This document shows, one piece after another, positions 10,521-21,608 of a stretch of DNA of 64,000 nt. The stretch lies in contig NZ_CP087176.1 in the NCBI RefSeq assembly GCF_024748695.1, forward strand, positions 5,201,501-5,265,500, written 5' to 3'. The notes under the pieces were generated by a model. The model was not told the DNA's origin and did not search any database. It saw only the letters and a program-made list of their open reading frames with translations. Every line of letters begins with the position of its first letter. Position 1 is the stretch's first letter. The DNA is from Pseudomonas sp. B21-040. GTDB taxonomy: Bacteria > Pseudomonadota > Gammaproteobacteria > Pseudomonadales > Pseudomonadaceae. Made by a program: the position numbers and the translations under genes.

Positions 10521-12557
10521 ATGCCATTGCGCCAGCGCCTCGAAAACCTCCCCGTCGGCCAGAAGTTGCTGGCCGCCCTGCTGGTGCTGTTGATCACCAT
10601 CCTGTTGGTCGCCAACCTGACCTTCATCAGCGCGTCGTATTACATCTCCCAGGAAAGCATGGCCCCCCAAGCCCTGCAAACCATTGGCCGACTGGTGTCC
10701 AACCCGAGCCTGGTGGCCGACGCCTTGAAGTCGCCACAAAACGCCGAACGCCTGCTCAAGGAGCTCGACAGTTACTCGCCGCTGCGTGCGGCAGCCCTTT
10801 ATGACGGCAAGGGTGAACGGCTGGCGCAGTTGCAGCACGGCGACAAACTGAGCCTGCCGGGGCGCTACCAGCACATTGAAGCCTGGCAAGCGACCGAGTT
10901 CCGCAGCAATCAATTGATCACCCTGCCCCGCCCCGGCACCGATCCCGGCCACTTGCTGTTGGTGGCCAGCAGTGAATTGCCGATGGCGTTCTACACCGGC
11001 ACCCTCACCGCCAGCCTCGGCATTCTGATCTTCAGCGTGCTGTTGTGGCTGGTGATCGCACGGCAGATCAAACGCCTGATTACCCGACCTATCCATGAGC
11101 TTGAAGAACTGTCCCGGCAAGTCACCCGCGAAGAGAACTACGCACTGCGCGCCTCCCGTGGCAACCATGACGAAATCGGCAGCCTCGCCGAGGCGTTCAA
11201 CACCATGCTCTCGCGAATCGAGGCCCGGGAGCAGCAGCTCAAGCGTGCCCGGGACGACTCCCAGGCTGCATACGATCAAGCCCAAGGCCTTGCCGAAGAA
11301 ACGCGCCATACCAACCGCAAGCTGGAACTCGAAGTTCAGGTGCGCAGCAAAATCGAAAAGAAACTCACAGGCTTCCAGAACTACCTCAACAGCATCATCG
11401 ACTCCATGCCGTCAGCACTGATCGCCCTCGACGAGCAGCTCTACGTGACCCAGTGGAATCAGGAAGCCAGCGCCTTGTCCGGCACACGCCTGGACGAAGC
11501 CTTGAACCAGCCGATCTTCCTCGCCTTCGAACCGCTGAAACCGTTTCTGCCGCAGCTCAAGCAAACCGTCGAGCAGCACACCGTGGCCAAGATCGAGCGC
11601 GTAACGTGGTTCAAGGATGATGAGCCCAAACACTACGCCCTGACCTTTTACCCGCTGATGGGCGGTGCCGGGCGTGGCGTAGTGATCCGCATCGACGACA
11701 TTACCCAGCGCCTGTCCCTGGAAGAAATGATGGTGCAGTCGGAAAAAATGCTTTCCGTAGGCGGCCTCGCCGCCGGCATGGCCCACGAAATCAATAACCC
11801 GTTGGGCGCGATCCTGCACAACGTGCAGAACATACGCCGACGCCTGTCGCCGGACTTGCCGAAGAACATGGAGCAAGCCGAGCAGATCGGTATCGAGCTG
11901 GAAACGGTCAACCAATACCTGCAAGTGCGCGAAGTACCGCAACTGCTTGATGGCATTCAGCAGGCCGGTGCCCGTGCGGCGAAAATTGTCACGCACATGC
12001 TCAGTTTCAGCCGCCGCAGCACCCGGCAAATGGCCCCGTGCGACCTGCCGGCACTGATCGATCAAGCAGTGGACATCGCCGGTAACGACTTTGATCTGGC
12101 GATCGGTTTCGACTTCAAGGGCCAGGCGATCATTCGCCAGTTCGATCCGGCGCTGGGTCCGGTGCCCGGTACGGCCAACGAACTGGAACAAGTACTGCTC
12201 AACCTGTTGAAAAACGCGGCCCAGGCCATTCACCAGCGCGAGGATGACAGCGAACCGGGGCGGATCATCCTGCGCACCCGACTGAACCCGCCATGGGCCG
12301 AAATCCAGGTCGAGGACAACGGCATCGGCATGAGCGAGAACGTGCGCAAACGTACGTTCGAGCCGTTCTTCACCACCAAAGAAATCGGCCAGGGCACGGG
12401 CCTGGGCCTGTCGGTCTCCTATTTCATCATCACCAACAATCACAAGGGCCAGATGGAAGTGCAGTCGACGCCGGGCCAAGGCACCTGTTTCACGTTGCGC
12501 CTGCCCTTGTCGGGTACGCCGGTCGTCTCTCAAGAACTCAATCAGCTATCGAGGTAA
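10521..12557 (+). CDS. Orphan membrane sensor histidine kinase
   Basis: The 678-aa protein has two membrane helices (about 17-38 and 160-180) around a periplasmic sensor domain, a HAMP linker (about 182-235), a coiled-coil region, a PAS-like domain (about 285-400), and a kinase core. The phospho-accepting H422 lies in AGMAHEINNPLGA, the N box is NLLKNAAQA (561-569), G1 DNGIGM (599-604) and G2 GTGLGL (625-630). No response regulator lies beside it. It appears to be the counterpart of PA4398 of P. aeruginosa, reported to affect swarming and biofilm formation (from memory). It lies between panE and the adenosyltransferase, 3 bases upstream of the latter. Confidence 0.9.
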   Translation: MPLRQRLENLPVGQKLLAALLVLLITILLVANLTFISASYYISQESMAPQALQTIGRLVSNPSLVADALKSPQNAERLLKELDSYSPLRAAALYDGKGERLAQLQHGDKLSLPGRYQHIEAWQATEFRSNQLITLPRPGTDPGHLLLVASSELPMAFYTGTLTASLGILIFSVLLWLVIARQIKRLITRPIHELEELSRQVTREENYALRASRGNHDEIGSLAEAFNTMLSRIEAREQQLKRARDDSQAAYDQAQGLAEETRHTNRKLELEVQVRSKIEKKLTGFQNYLNSIIDSMPSALIALDEQLYVTQWNQEASALSGTRLDEALNQPIFLAFEPLKPFLPQLKQTVEQHTVAKIERVTWFKDDEPKHYALTFYPLMGGAGRGVVIRIDDITQRLSLEEMMVQSEKMLSVGGLAAGMAHEINNPLGAILHNVQNIRRRLSPDLPKNMEQAEQIGIELETVNQYLQVREVPQLLDGIQQAGARAAKIVTHMLSFSRRSTRQMAPCDLPALIDQAVDIAGNDFDLAIGFDFKGQAIIRQFDPALGPVPGTANELEQVLLNLLKNAAQAIHQREDDSEPGRIILRTRLNPPWAEIQVEDNGIGMSENVRKRTFEPFFTTKEIGQGTGLGLSVSYFIITNNHKGQMEVQSTPGQGTCFTLRLPLSGTPVVSQELNQLSR

Positions 12558-12560
12558 CCC

Positions 12561-13142
12561 ATGGGCTTTCGCTTGTCGAAGATCTACACCCGCACTGGCG
12601 ACAAAGGCGAAACCGGGCTCGGAGATGGTCGCCGGGTACCCAAGGACCACCCGCGAATCGAGGCGATTGGCGAAGTCGATTCGTTGAACAGTCAGGTCGG
12701 CGTGCTGCTGGCCGGTTTGGCCGCCCAAAGCGCGCAATACCCGGGTTTGAACGAGGTGATCGAGGTGTTGGCGCCTTGCCAGCATCGGCTGTTCGACCTC
12801 GGCGGCGAACTGGCTATGCCGGTGTATCAGGCACTGGATGCCGCGGAAATCGAACGCCTGGAAGCGGCGATTGATCGCTGGAATGAAGAGTTGGGGCCGC
12901 TGGAGAATTTCATTCTGCCCGGCGGTTCAGCGTTGATCGCTCAGGCACACGTGTGCAGAAGCCTGGCGCGCAGCACGGAGCGACGGTGCCAGCAGTTGAA
13001 TGCGCTTGAACCGTTGGCTGGGGTTGGACTGGCGTACATCAATCGGTTGTCGGATTTACTGTTTGTGGTGGCGCGGCTGATTGCCAAGCGCCAGGGAGTT
13101 GCCGAGATACTTTGGCAGGCGGCCGCTAAACCTCAGGTTTAG
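12561..13142 (+). CDS. PduO-type ATP:cob(I)alamin adenosyltransferase
   Basis: The 193-aa product has the P-loop-like YTRTGDKGETGLGDG near the N terminus and RRCQQLNALEPL-type helices near the C terminus, characteristic of the trimeric PduO/MMAB class. It transfers the adenosyl group of ATP to cob(I)alamin to make coenzyme B12. The start lies 3 bases after the kinase stop with GAGG as ribosome site, so the two genes are translationally coupled. No B12 riboswitch is visible. The stop codon overlaps the first bases of the repeat that follows. Confidence 0.92.
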   Translation: MGFRLSKIYTRTGDKGETGLGDGRRVPKDHPRIEAIGEVDSLNSQVGVLLAGLAAQSAQYPGLNEVIEVLAPCQHRLFDLGGELAMPVYQALDAAEIERLEAAIDRWNEELGPLENFILPGGSALIAQAHVCRSLARSTERRCQQLNALEPLAGVGLAYINRLSDLLFVVARLIAKRQGVAEILWQAAAKPQV

Positions 13143-13271
13143 CTGATCGTTCCCACGCATGATCGTTCCCACGCTCTGCGTGGGAATGCAGCAAGGGACG
13201 CTCCGCGTCCCAAAAGCGGACGCAGAGCGTCCAGGGATACATTCCCACGCAGAGCATGGGAACGATCAGCT
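13141..13271. repeat. GC-rich inverted repeat filling the gap between two convergent genes
   Basis: The outer arms 13141-13155 and 13257-13271 are perfect reverse complements (agctgatcgttccca). Inside are several copies of the motif CCCACGCTCTGCGTGGG or its variants and of GGACGC/GCGTCC. It is a different repeat family from the gtgggagc-type elements elsewhere in the window. The element reaches from the stop codon of the adenosyltransferase gene to the stop codon of the MutT-ThiE gene. Confidence 0.85.
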
Positions 13272-14215
13272 CAGCTCTCAGGCCAGAATGCCCGAATCCC
13301 CGCCACACCCTGCGCCCCTGCTTCCCAGGCTTGTTGCCGCTCTGCCGGGCCAACACCGCCCAACAGGAACACCGGCTTGCTGAACCCTTCGATCAACACC
13401 GAAGCCTGCTCCCAACCCAATGGCTCAGCACCCGGATGAGTCAGGGTGGGCTGCACCGGCGACAGGGTCACAAAGTCCACGCCCATCTGCTCGGCCAGCG
13501 CCAGCTCTTCAGCGTTGTGGCACGACGCCGCCAACCAGCGCGAGGCCGGTAACGGTCGACCCGCCGCTGCGTACTTGCGCAACTGCGCCGCCGTGATGTG
13601 CCATCCGGCGGACGGGAAGTCTCCCAGCCATTCGAAAGGCCCCTTGATCATCAGCTGCGCCTTGCCGGCACACAGCCCTGCCGCATCCACCGCCAGATCG
13701 CGGTACTTCGGATCGTAGCCGTTGGGAGCCCGTAGCTGGATCAGCTTGATCCCCCCCGCGATGGCTTTCTGGATTCCGCGCAGCAATGCCGGGGTTTCCA
13801 GGTCTTCGGGGGTAATCAAGTACTCGGCGGGTAACCGTGCAGCCGCGACGATCGGCTGATTGGCCGCGGGAAACTCATAATCCACCAGCTCCCGCGGCGT
13901 CACCCAGGACAATGGCTGGCCTTCAGCGCCGTGGGGGTCGCCGGTAAACGCGGAAACTTCCCAGACGTCCAGCAACACGTGCTTGTCCGGGTAGTCGTGA
14001 TGAACCTTGATCAGGGGGCGCGCAGCGGTGACCACAATGCCCAGCTCTTCGTGAAGCTCACGGGCCAGTGCGGTTTCGACGGATTCGTCACCCTCGACCT
14101 TGCCACCGGGAAACTCCCACAAGCCACCCTGATGCTGAGTGTCGGCACGGCGTGCGATAAGAATCTTGCCGCTGTTATCACGAATAACCGCGGCAGCTAC
14201 ATGGACTCGTTTCAC
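13271..14215 (-). CDS. Nudix (MutT-like) / thiamine-phosphate synthase-like fusion protein
   Basis: The 314-aa protein has an N-terminal Nudix domain with a complete Nudix box (about residues 38-60: GGKVEGDESVETALARELHE then ELGI), expected to hydrolyse 8-oxo-dGTP and so prevent mutation. Residues about 145-314 resemble ThiE (thiamine phosphate synthase), ending VFLLGGVGPA with the phosphate-binding glycines. This fusion is common in gammaproteobacteria. The start is the GTG at 14213-14215, with GGAGGAG eight bases upstream; it overlaps the stop of the GST gene (GTGA), so the pair is translationally coupled. Confidence 0.9.
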   Translation of the reverse strand: MKRVHVAAAVIRDNSGKILIARRADTQHQGGLWEFPGGKVEGDESVETALARELHEELGIVVTAARPLIKVHHDYPDKHVLLDVWEVSAFTGDPHGAEGQPLSWVTPRELVDYEFPAANQPIVAAARLPAEYLITPEDLETPALLRGIQKAIAGGIKLIQLRAPNGYDPKYRDLAVDAAGLCAGKAQLMIKGPFEWLGDFPSAGWHITAAQLRKYAAAGRPLPASRWLAASCHNAEELALAEQMGVDFVTLSPVQPTLTHPGAEPLGWEQASVLIEGFSKPVFLLGGVGPAERQQAWEAGAQGVAGIRAFWPES

Positions 14216-14844
14216 TGCCCTATCTCCTCCAGACCCGCCTTTTGCCAGGCTTTGAAGGCCGGCCACTGGTAGATCGTTTCGACGTAGGCTTCATCCGCTG
14301 CCGGCAACTTCACCTGATAGGTGCGCAGACGTACAGCAATTGGCGCGAAGATCGCATCGGCCAACGTCGCGCTGCCGAACAGGAACGGACCGGTATCGGT
14401 GGCCACCGCGCGGCATTCAGCCCACAGCGCGAGCATGCGCTGGATGTCGGCCTCGACGTCAGGAATTGTTGGCGACAGCGGCGCATCGTGACTCAGGTCG
14501 AATGGCATGTTGCCACGCATGGCAAAGAACCCGGAGTGCATTTGCGCGCAGGCCGAACGCGCCTGAGCACGGGCGGCGGTGTCTTTGGGCCAGAGGCCCG
14601 CCTCGGGAAACTGCTCCGCCAGATACTCGGCGATGGCCAGGGAATCGGCGATGGTACCGTGTTCGGTTTTCAGCAGCGGGACCTTGCCGGCGGGCGAATG
14701 CTTGAGCAGGCGCGCGCGGGTGTCTGGTTGACCCAGCTTGATCAGTTCTTCGGTGTAGGCCGCGCCCGTCAGGTCGAGGGCCAAGGCGCCACGCAGCGAC
14801 CAGGAGGAAAGCAGTTTGTCGCCGATGATCAGGTGGAGGCTCAT
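14212..14844 (-). CDS. Glutathione S-transferase family protein
   Basis: The 210-aa product starts MSLHLIIGDKLLSSWSLRG, a thioredoxin-fold N domain with the catalytic Ser region, and contains GKVPLL and the SNAIL-like DSLAIAEYL pattern for glutathione binding; the C domain is all-helical. The exact reaction is unknown. ATG at 14842-14844 has AAGG upstream; the frame is open 23 codons further without a better site. Its stop overlaps the start of the MutT-ThiE gene. Confidence 0.9.
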   Translation of the reverse strand: MSLHLIIGDKLLSSWSLRGALALDLTGAAYTEELIKLGQPDTRARLLKHSPAGKVPLLKTEHGTIADSLAIAEYLAEQFPEAGLWPKDTAARAQARSACAQMHSGFFAMRGNMPFDLSHDAPLSPTIPDVEADIQRMLALWAECRAVATDTGPFLFGSATLADAIFAPIAVRLRTYQVKLPAADEAYVETIYQWPAFKAWQKAGLEEIGQ

Positions 14845-14902
14845 GTTCGGGACCTTTTGATGAGGGGTACAGACCGGAATCTTCAGTGTCTGGTCGTCCT
14901 TC

Positions 14903-14977
14903 ATCGCGGGCAAGCCTTGCTCCTACAGGGTGTGTTGTGAACGACACAAAACTGTAGGAGCAAGGCTTGCCTGCGAT
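14903..14977. repeat. REP-type inverted repeat between argJ and the GST gene
   Basis: Arms 14903-14928 and 14952-14977 pair (atcgcgggcaagccttgctc and the matching strand, one mismatch) around a 23-base loop. It belongs to the 'gtaggagcaaggcttgcc' class of Pseudomonas REP sequences and lies just after the argJ stop codon. Confidence 0.8.
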
Positions 14978-14992
14978 AGGAGCGACTCGGTC

Positions 14993-16210
14993 TTAAGTAC
15001 GGTACTCGGCGTTGATTTTCACGTATTCGTGGGACAAGTCGGTGGTCCAGATGGTTTCGCTGCAGTCGCCGCGACCCAACTCGATACGGATGGTGATCTC
15101 TTCCTGCTGCATCACTGCAGCGCCCTGGGCTTCGGTGTACGTCGCGGCCCGTGCGCCACGGCTGGCAATGCACACTTCACCGAGGAACACGTCGATCTTG
15201 CTCACGTCCAGGTTCGGTACGCCGGCACGGCCAACGGCTGCCAGGATGCGGCCCCAGTTCGGATCGGAGGCAAACAACGCCGTCTTGATCAGCGGCGAGT
15301 GCGCCACGGTATAACCAACGTCCAGGCATTCCTGGTGATTGCCGCCGCCATTGACTTCAACGGTGACGAACTTGGTCGCGCCTTCGCCGTCACGAACGAT
15401 GGCCTGGGCCACGTCCATGCACACCTCGAACACCGCTTGTTTCAACTTGGCGAACAACTCGCCTTCGGCACGGGTAATTTCCGGCAGCGCCGCCTGACCG
15501 GTGGCGATCAGCATGCAGCAATCGTTGGTCGACGTGTCGCCGTCGATGGTGATGCGGTTGAACGACTTGTTGGCACCGTCCAGCAGCAGGTTTTGCAGCA
15601 CGTCACGGGAGACTTTTGCGTCGGTGGCGATGTAGCCGAGCATGGTCGCCATGTTCGGACGGATCATGCCCGCGCCTTTGCTGATGCCGGTCACGGTGAT
15701 GGTCACACCGTCATGCTCAAACTGGCGGCTGGCACCCTTTGGCAGGGTGTCAGTGGTCATGATGCCGGTGGCGGCCGCTTCCCAGTTGTGGATCGACAGG
15801 TCGTCGAGAGCGGCTTGCAGCGCGCCTTCGATTTTCTCGACCGGCAGCGGCTCGCCGATCACACCCGTGGAGTACGGCAACACCAGGCTGGCGTCGACAC
15901 CGGTCAACTCAGCCAGTTTGGCGCAAGTACGCTCGGCGGCGGCCAGGCCGGGTTCGCCAGTACCGGCGTTGGCATTGCCGGTGTTGGTCAACAGGTAACG
16001 CACCGGGCCTTGCACACGTTGCTTGGCCAGGATGACCGGCGCTGCGCAAAAAGCGTTCAGCGTGAATACGCCCGCGACCGTGGAGCCTTCGGCACAGCGC
16101 ATGACCACAACATCCTTGCGCCCCGGGCGCTTGATGCCCGCCGAGGCAATACCGAGTTCAAAACCGGCAACCGGGTGCAACGTTGGCAAAGGACCAAGAC
16201 CAACAGCCAT
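14993..16210 (-). CDS. argJ: Bifunctional ornithine acetyltransferase / N-acetylglutamate synthase
   Basis: The 405-aa proenzyme carries the self-cleavage motif MATML at residues 187-191, cut between A188 and T189 to give the alpha and beta chains, with T189 as the nucleophile. The C terminus ends NAEYRT. ArgJ recycles the acetyl group from N-acetylornithine to glutamate in arginine synthesis. Pseudomonas ArgJ proteins have this same length. It stands alone between secA and a REP element on the minus strand. Confidence 0.96.
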   Translation of the reverse strand: MAVGLGPLPTLHPVAGFELGIASAGIKRPGRKDVVVMRCAEGSTVAGVFTLNAFCAAPVILAKQRVQGPVRYLLTNTGNANAGTGEPGLAAAERTCAKLAELTGVDASLVLPYSTGVIGEPLPVEKIEGALQAALDDLSIHNWEAAATGIMTTDTLPKGASRQFEHDGVTITVTGISKGAGMIRPNMATMLGYIATDAKVSRDVLQNLLLDGANKSFNRITIDGDTSTNDCCMLIATGQAALPEITRAEGELFAKLKQAVFEVCMDVAQAIVRDGEGATKFVTVEVNGGGNHQECLDVGYTVAHSPLIKTALFASDPNWGRILAAVGRAGVPNLDVSKIDVFLGEVCIASRGARAATYTEAQGAAVMQQEEITIRIELGRGDCSETIWTTDLSHEYVKINAEYRT

Positions 16211-16269
16211 GAATGCGCTCCTTAAAAAATGTAGTCATCCCCGTCATATGAACGGCGGTGTTAAATGGC

Positions 16270-16302
16270 AAAACGCCGCGACGGCTGAAGCCGGTCGCGG
16301 CG
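16270..16302 (-). terminator. Terminator of secA
   Basis: A GC-rich hairpin (16274-16302, nine outer base pairs cgccgcgac/gtcgcggcg) is followed on the minus strand by TTTT. It starts 27 bases after the secA stop codon. Confidence 0.75.
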
Positions 16303-16329
16303 CGGGTATTTCAGCGATTGAAACGGGGT

Positions 16330-19065
<2,736 letters not shown>

Positions 19066-19372
19066 ATCGGCAGGATCTTCCACACTAAAGGGATGGAGGG
19101 CGGCCCCGAGAGTCGCCCGTGCAGCCCTCATGGCCGCATGCGAACGAGCATTCTACCCGGAAACGATGGTGAGGAAAGTGGCGTTATTCCACGATGCATG
19201 CACTGCGTTGTAACGGGGCTCACTTAAAATAAGGGCTTTTTGCTGAACTTCAAGCCATTCACTGCAGAAGTTACTTGTTGATTTAATGGGTAAAGCGAGC
19301 GCAAAGCAATGGGTCGGGTGCACGTGATGCTTTCTGCTACCATAGCGGCTCTGTTACTTCAGGTGTCTGATC
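19066..19372. other. Divergent promoter region of secA and the DUF721 gene
   Basis: About 300 bases without a gene. It must hold both promoters. I see no confident -35/-10 pair; a TACCAT at 19338-19343 is a possible -10 for the rightward gene but lacks a good -35. No SecM-like leader peptide with an arrest motif was recognised. Confidence 0.3.
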
Positions 19373-19828
19373 ATGGCATTTCGCCCTCTCACGGCCAGAG
19401 CACCCGCCGTTCTGCTTCGCGAAGCCAAGCCGCTGAAAGCCATTTTCAGCCAGGCTCAACGCCTGGGTCATTTACAACGTCTGCTCGAAAGCCAATTGCA
19501 GCCTGCCGCCCGTGAACATTGCCATGTGGCGTCGTGGCGCGAAGGCAGTTTGCTGCTGATCATTACCGATGGTCATTGGGCAACGCGCTTGCGTTATCAG
19601 CAAAAGCGCCTGCATCGCCAACTGCAAATGTTTGATGAATTCGCCAGTTTGACGCGGATTCTGTTCAAGGTGCAGCCGCCAACCGTGCAACAAGGGGCTG
19701 CTGGCCACACCATCAGTTTGTCGCCCAACGCGGGCGCGACCATTCAGGCCACGGCCGAGAGCATCAGCGATCCGAATCTGCGGGCCGCCCTGGAACGCCT
19801 GGCGGCCCACGCCAAGCCCAAAACCTGA
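19373..19828 (+). CDS. DUF721 (DciA-like) protein
   Basis: The 151-aa basic protein has the DUF721 core in which LQRLLESQLQPAAREHCHVA and LLIITDGHWATRLRYQQ form the KH-like fold found in DciA, the ancestral loader of the replicative helicase DnaB in bacteria without DnaC. DciA itself carries such a domain; whether this is the DciA orthologue is inference. It is divergent from secA, an arrangement seen in many Pseudomonas. Confidence 0.75.
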   Translation: MAFRPLTARAPAVLLREAKPLKAIFSQAQRLGHLQRLLESQLQPAAREHCHVASWREGSLLLIITDGHWATRLRYQQKRLHRQLQMFDEFASLTRILFKVQPPTVQQGAAGHTISLSPNAGATIQATAESISDPNLRAALERLAAHAKPKT

Positions 19829-19840
19829 GATCACCGATTT

Positions 19841-19932
19841 CTGTAGGCGCATGGCTTGCCCGCGATGGGCGCGCCGCAGTGCAACAGATACTCCGCGTTA
19901 TCGTTCATCGCGGGCACGCCATGCCCCTACAG
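19841..19932. repeat. REP-type inverted repeat between convergent genes
   Basis: Arms 19841-19867 and 19906-19932 (ctgtaggcgcatggcttgcc and its near complement) surround a 38-base spacer. It fills the space between the stop codons of the DUF721 gene and the HerA-like gene and may stop both transcripts. Confidence 0.8.
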
Positions 19933-19935
19933 GGT

Positions 19936-21435
19936 TCAGCGGCTTTTTTTGCCGCCGAGCAGCGAGCCCATCAGCCCACGCACCAATTGTCGGCCTAACT
20001 GGTTAGCCGCCTGTCGCATGGCCGACTTCAACGCCTGCCCGGCTGCCGTACCCAGAAATTCCCCGGCCTGGTCAGTGAAGCTTGGCTCTTCGGGTGCTGG
20101 CTTGGCCGGCGTCGCATCGGGATCGGGGGCCAACCCCTTGCGCCCCATCAGCACTTCATAAGCCGACTCACGGTCGATCGGTTTGTCATAACGGCCCTGC
20201 AACGGCGAACCGGCCACCAGCGCCGCACGCTCCGCCTCGCTCAAGGGCCCGATCCTCGATTGCGGTGGCGCGATCAATACACGCTGGACCATCTCCGGCG
20301 TGCCTTTATCGGCCAGCGTGCCGACCAGCGCCTCGCCAATCCCCAACTCGGTCAAAACCGACAAGGTATCGAACGCCGGGTTCGGCCGAAAACCCTCGGC
20401 CACGGCGCGCAAGGATTTCTGTTCCTTGGCCGTGAACGCGCGCAAGCCGTGCTGAACGCGCAAACCCAACTGCGCCAGCACGTCATCCGGTAAGTCGCCC
20501 GGCGACTGGGTGACGAAATACACCCCCACGCCTTTCGAGCGAATCAGTCGCACCACTTGTTCCAAGCGGTCCTGCAACGCCTTGGGCGTGCCCGCGAACA
20601 GCAAATGTGCCTCGTCGAAAAACAGCGCCAGCAGCGGTTTGTCCGCATCGCCGCGCTCCGGCAATTGTTCGAACAATTCAGCCAGCAACCAGAGCAGGAA
20701 GGTCGCATAAACCTTCGGTGCTTCGTGCACCAGGCGACTGGCATCCAGCAAATGAATGCGCCCGCGACCGTCAGCGGTTGGCTGCAGGATGTCTTCGAGT
20801 TGCAGCGCCGGCTCGCCAAACAGCGCTTCGGCGCCTTGTTGCTCCAGGGTCGCCAGACGCCGCAGCAGCGCCTGACTTGAGCCGGTGGTCATCAACGCAG
20901 CGTCATCCCCGAGCAATTCGGGGTGGTCGCGCAGGTGATTGAGCAGCGCCTTCAGATCCTTGAGATCGAGCAGCAATAGCCCTTCGCGATCCGCCACCTT
21001 GAACGCCGCATACAGCGCCGACTGTTGACTGTCGGTCAGTTCCAGCAGGCTGCCGAGCAACAACGGGCCCATTTCACTCAAGGTTGTGCGCAATGGATGA
21101 CCGGACTGGCCATGAATGTCCCACAGGGTCACCGGATACGCCTGGGGCTTGTGGTTCAGCCACGGCATCCCGGCAATGCGTTCGGCGATCTTGCCTTGCG
21201 GGTTGCCGGCGGCGCCGAGACCGCACAAGTCGCCCTTGATGTCGGCGGCAAACACCGCCACCCCGGCATCGCTGAAGGCTTCGGCCATGCGCTGCAACGT
21301 GACGGTTTTACCCGTCCCGGTAGCGCCTGCGACCAGACCGTGGCGGTTCGCCAGACGCATGGCCTGGGCGATGGGCTCGCCGGCAAGGTCAGCGCCGAGA
21401 ACGAGTTGCAATGAGTCAGGCATTTTGTCACCCAT
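19936..21435 (-). CDS. HerA-like ATPase (DUF853 family)
   Basis: The 499-aa protein has Walker A GATGTGKT (residues 37-44) and Walker B LLALFFDEAHLLF, with an Arg-rich motif VVRLIRSKGVGVYFVTQSP downstream, all as in the DUF853/HerA-FtsK group of hexameric ATPases. The C terminus is basic (LLGGKKSR). Members are annotated as putative DNA helicases or translocases; the role in Pseudomonas is unknown. The start is uncertain: MGDKMPDS at 21433-21435 is preferred, MPDSLQ four codons later is possible, and no strong ribosome site helps. Confidence 0.85.
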   Translation of the reverse strand: MGDKMPDSLQLVLGADLAGEPIAQAMRLANRHGLVAGATGTGKTVTLQRMAEAFSDAGVAVFAADIKGDLCGLGAAGNPQGKIAERIAGMPWLNHKPQAYPVTLWDIHGQSGHPLRTTLSEMGPLLLGSLLELTDSQQSALYAAFKVADREGLLLLDLKDLKALLNHLRDHPELLGDDAALMTTGSSQALLRRLATLEQQGAEALFGEPALQLEDILQPTADGRGRIHLLDASRLVHEAPKVYATFLLWLLAELFEQLPERGDADKPLLALFFDEAHLLFAGTPKALQDRLEQVVRLIRSKGVGVYFVTQSPGDLPDDVLAQLGLRVQHGLRAFTAKEQKSLRAVAEGFRPNPAFDTLSVLTELGIGEALVGTLADKGTPEMVQRVLIAPPQSRIGPLSEAERAALVAGSPLQGRYDKPIDRESAYEVLMGRKGLAPDPDATPAKPAPEEPSFTDQAGEFLGTAAGQALKSAMRQAANQLGRQLVRGLMGSLLGGKKSR

Positions 21436-21608
21436 GGTTAATCTTTGAGCCGGCACGGCCGATACAAAAACCGAGACTACACAGAAATTAGCGTCGGTAA
21501 TTCCCTAAGGAGAGGACGGAAATATCAGCTTATTTTCAACACTGCCCATTTTGCGTGCCTTTATAAAAGCACGCTCAGGACATTAAGACCTTAGCGGAAC
21601 CCCAAGCC

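Noticed and set aside
12550..12600. B12 riboswitch before the adenosyltransferase gene
   Set aside because: The gene starts 3 bases after the kinase stop, leaving no space for a leader, and no B12-box sequence is seen.
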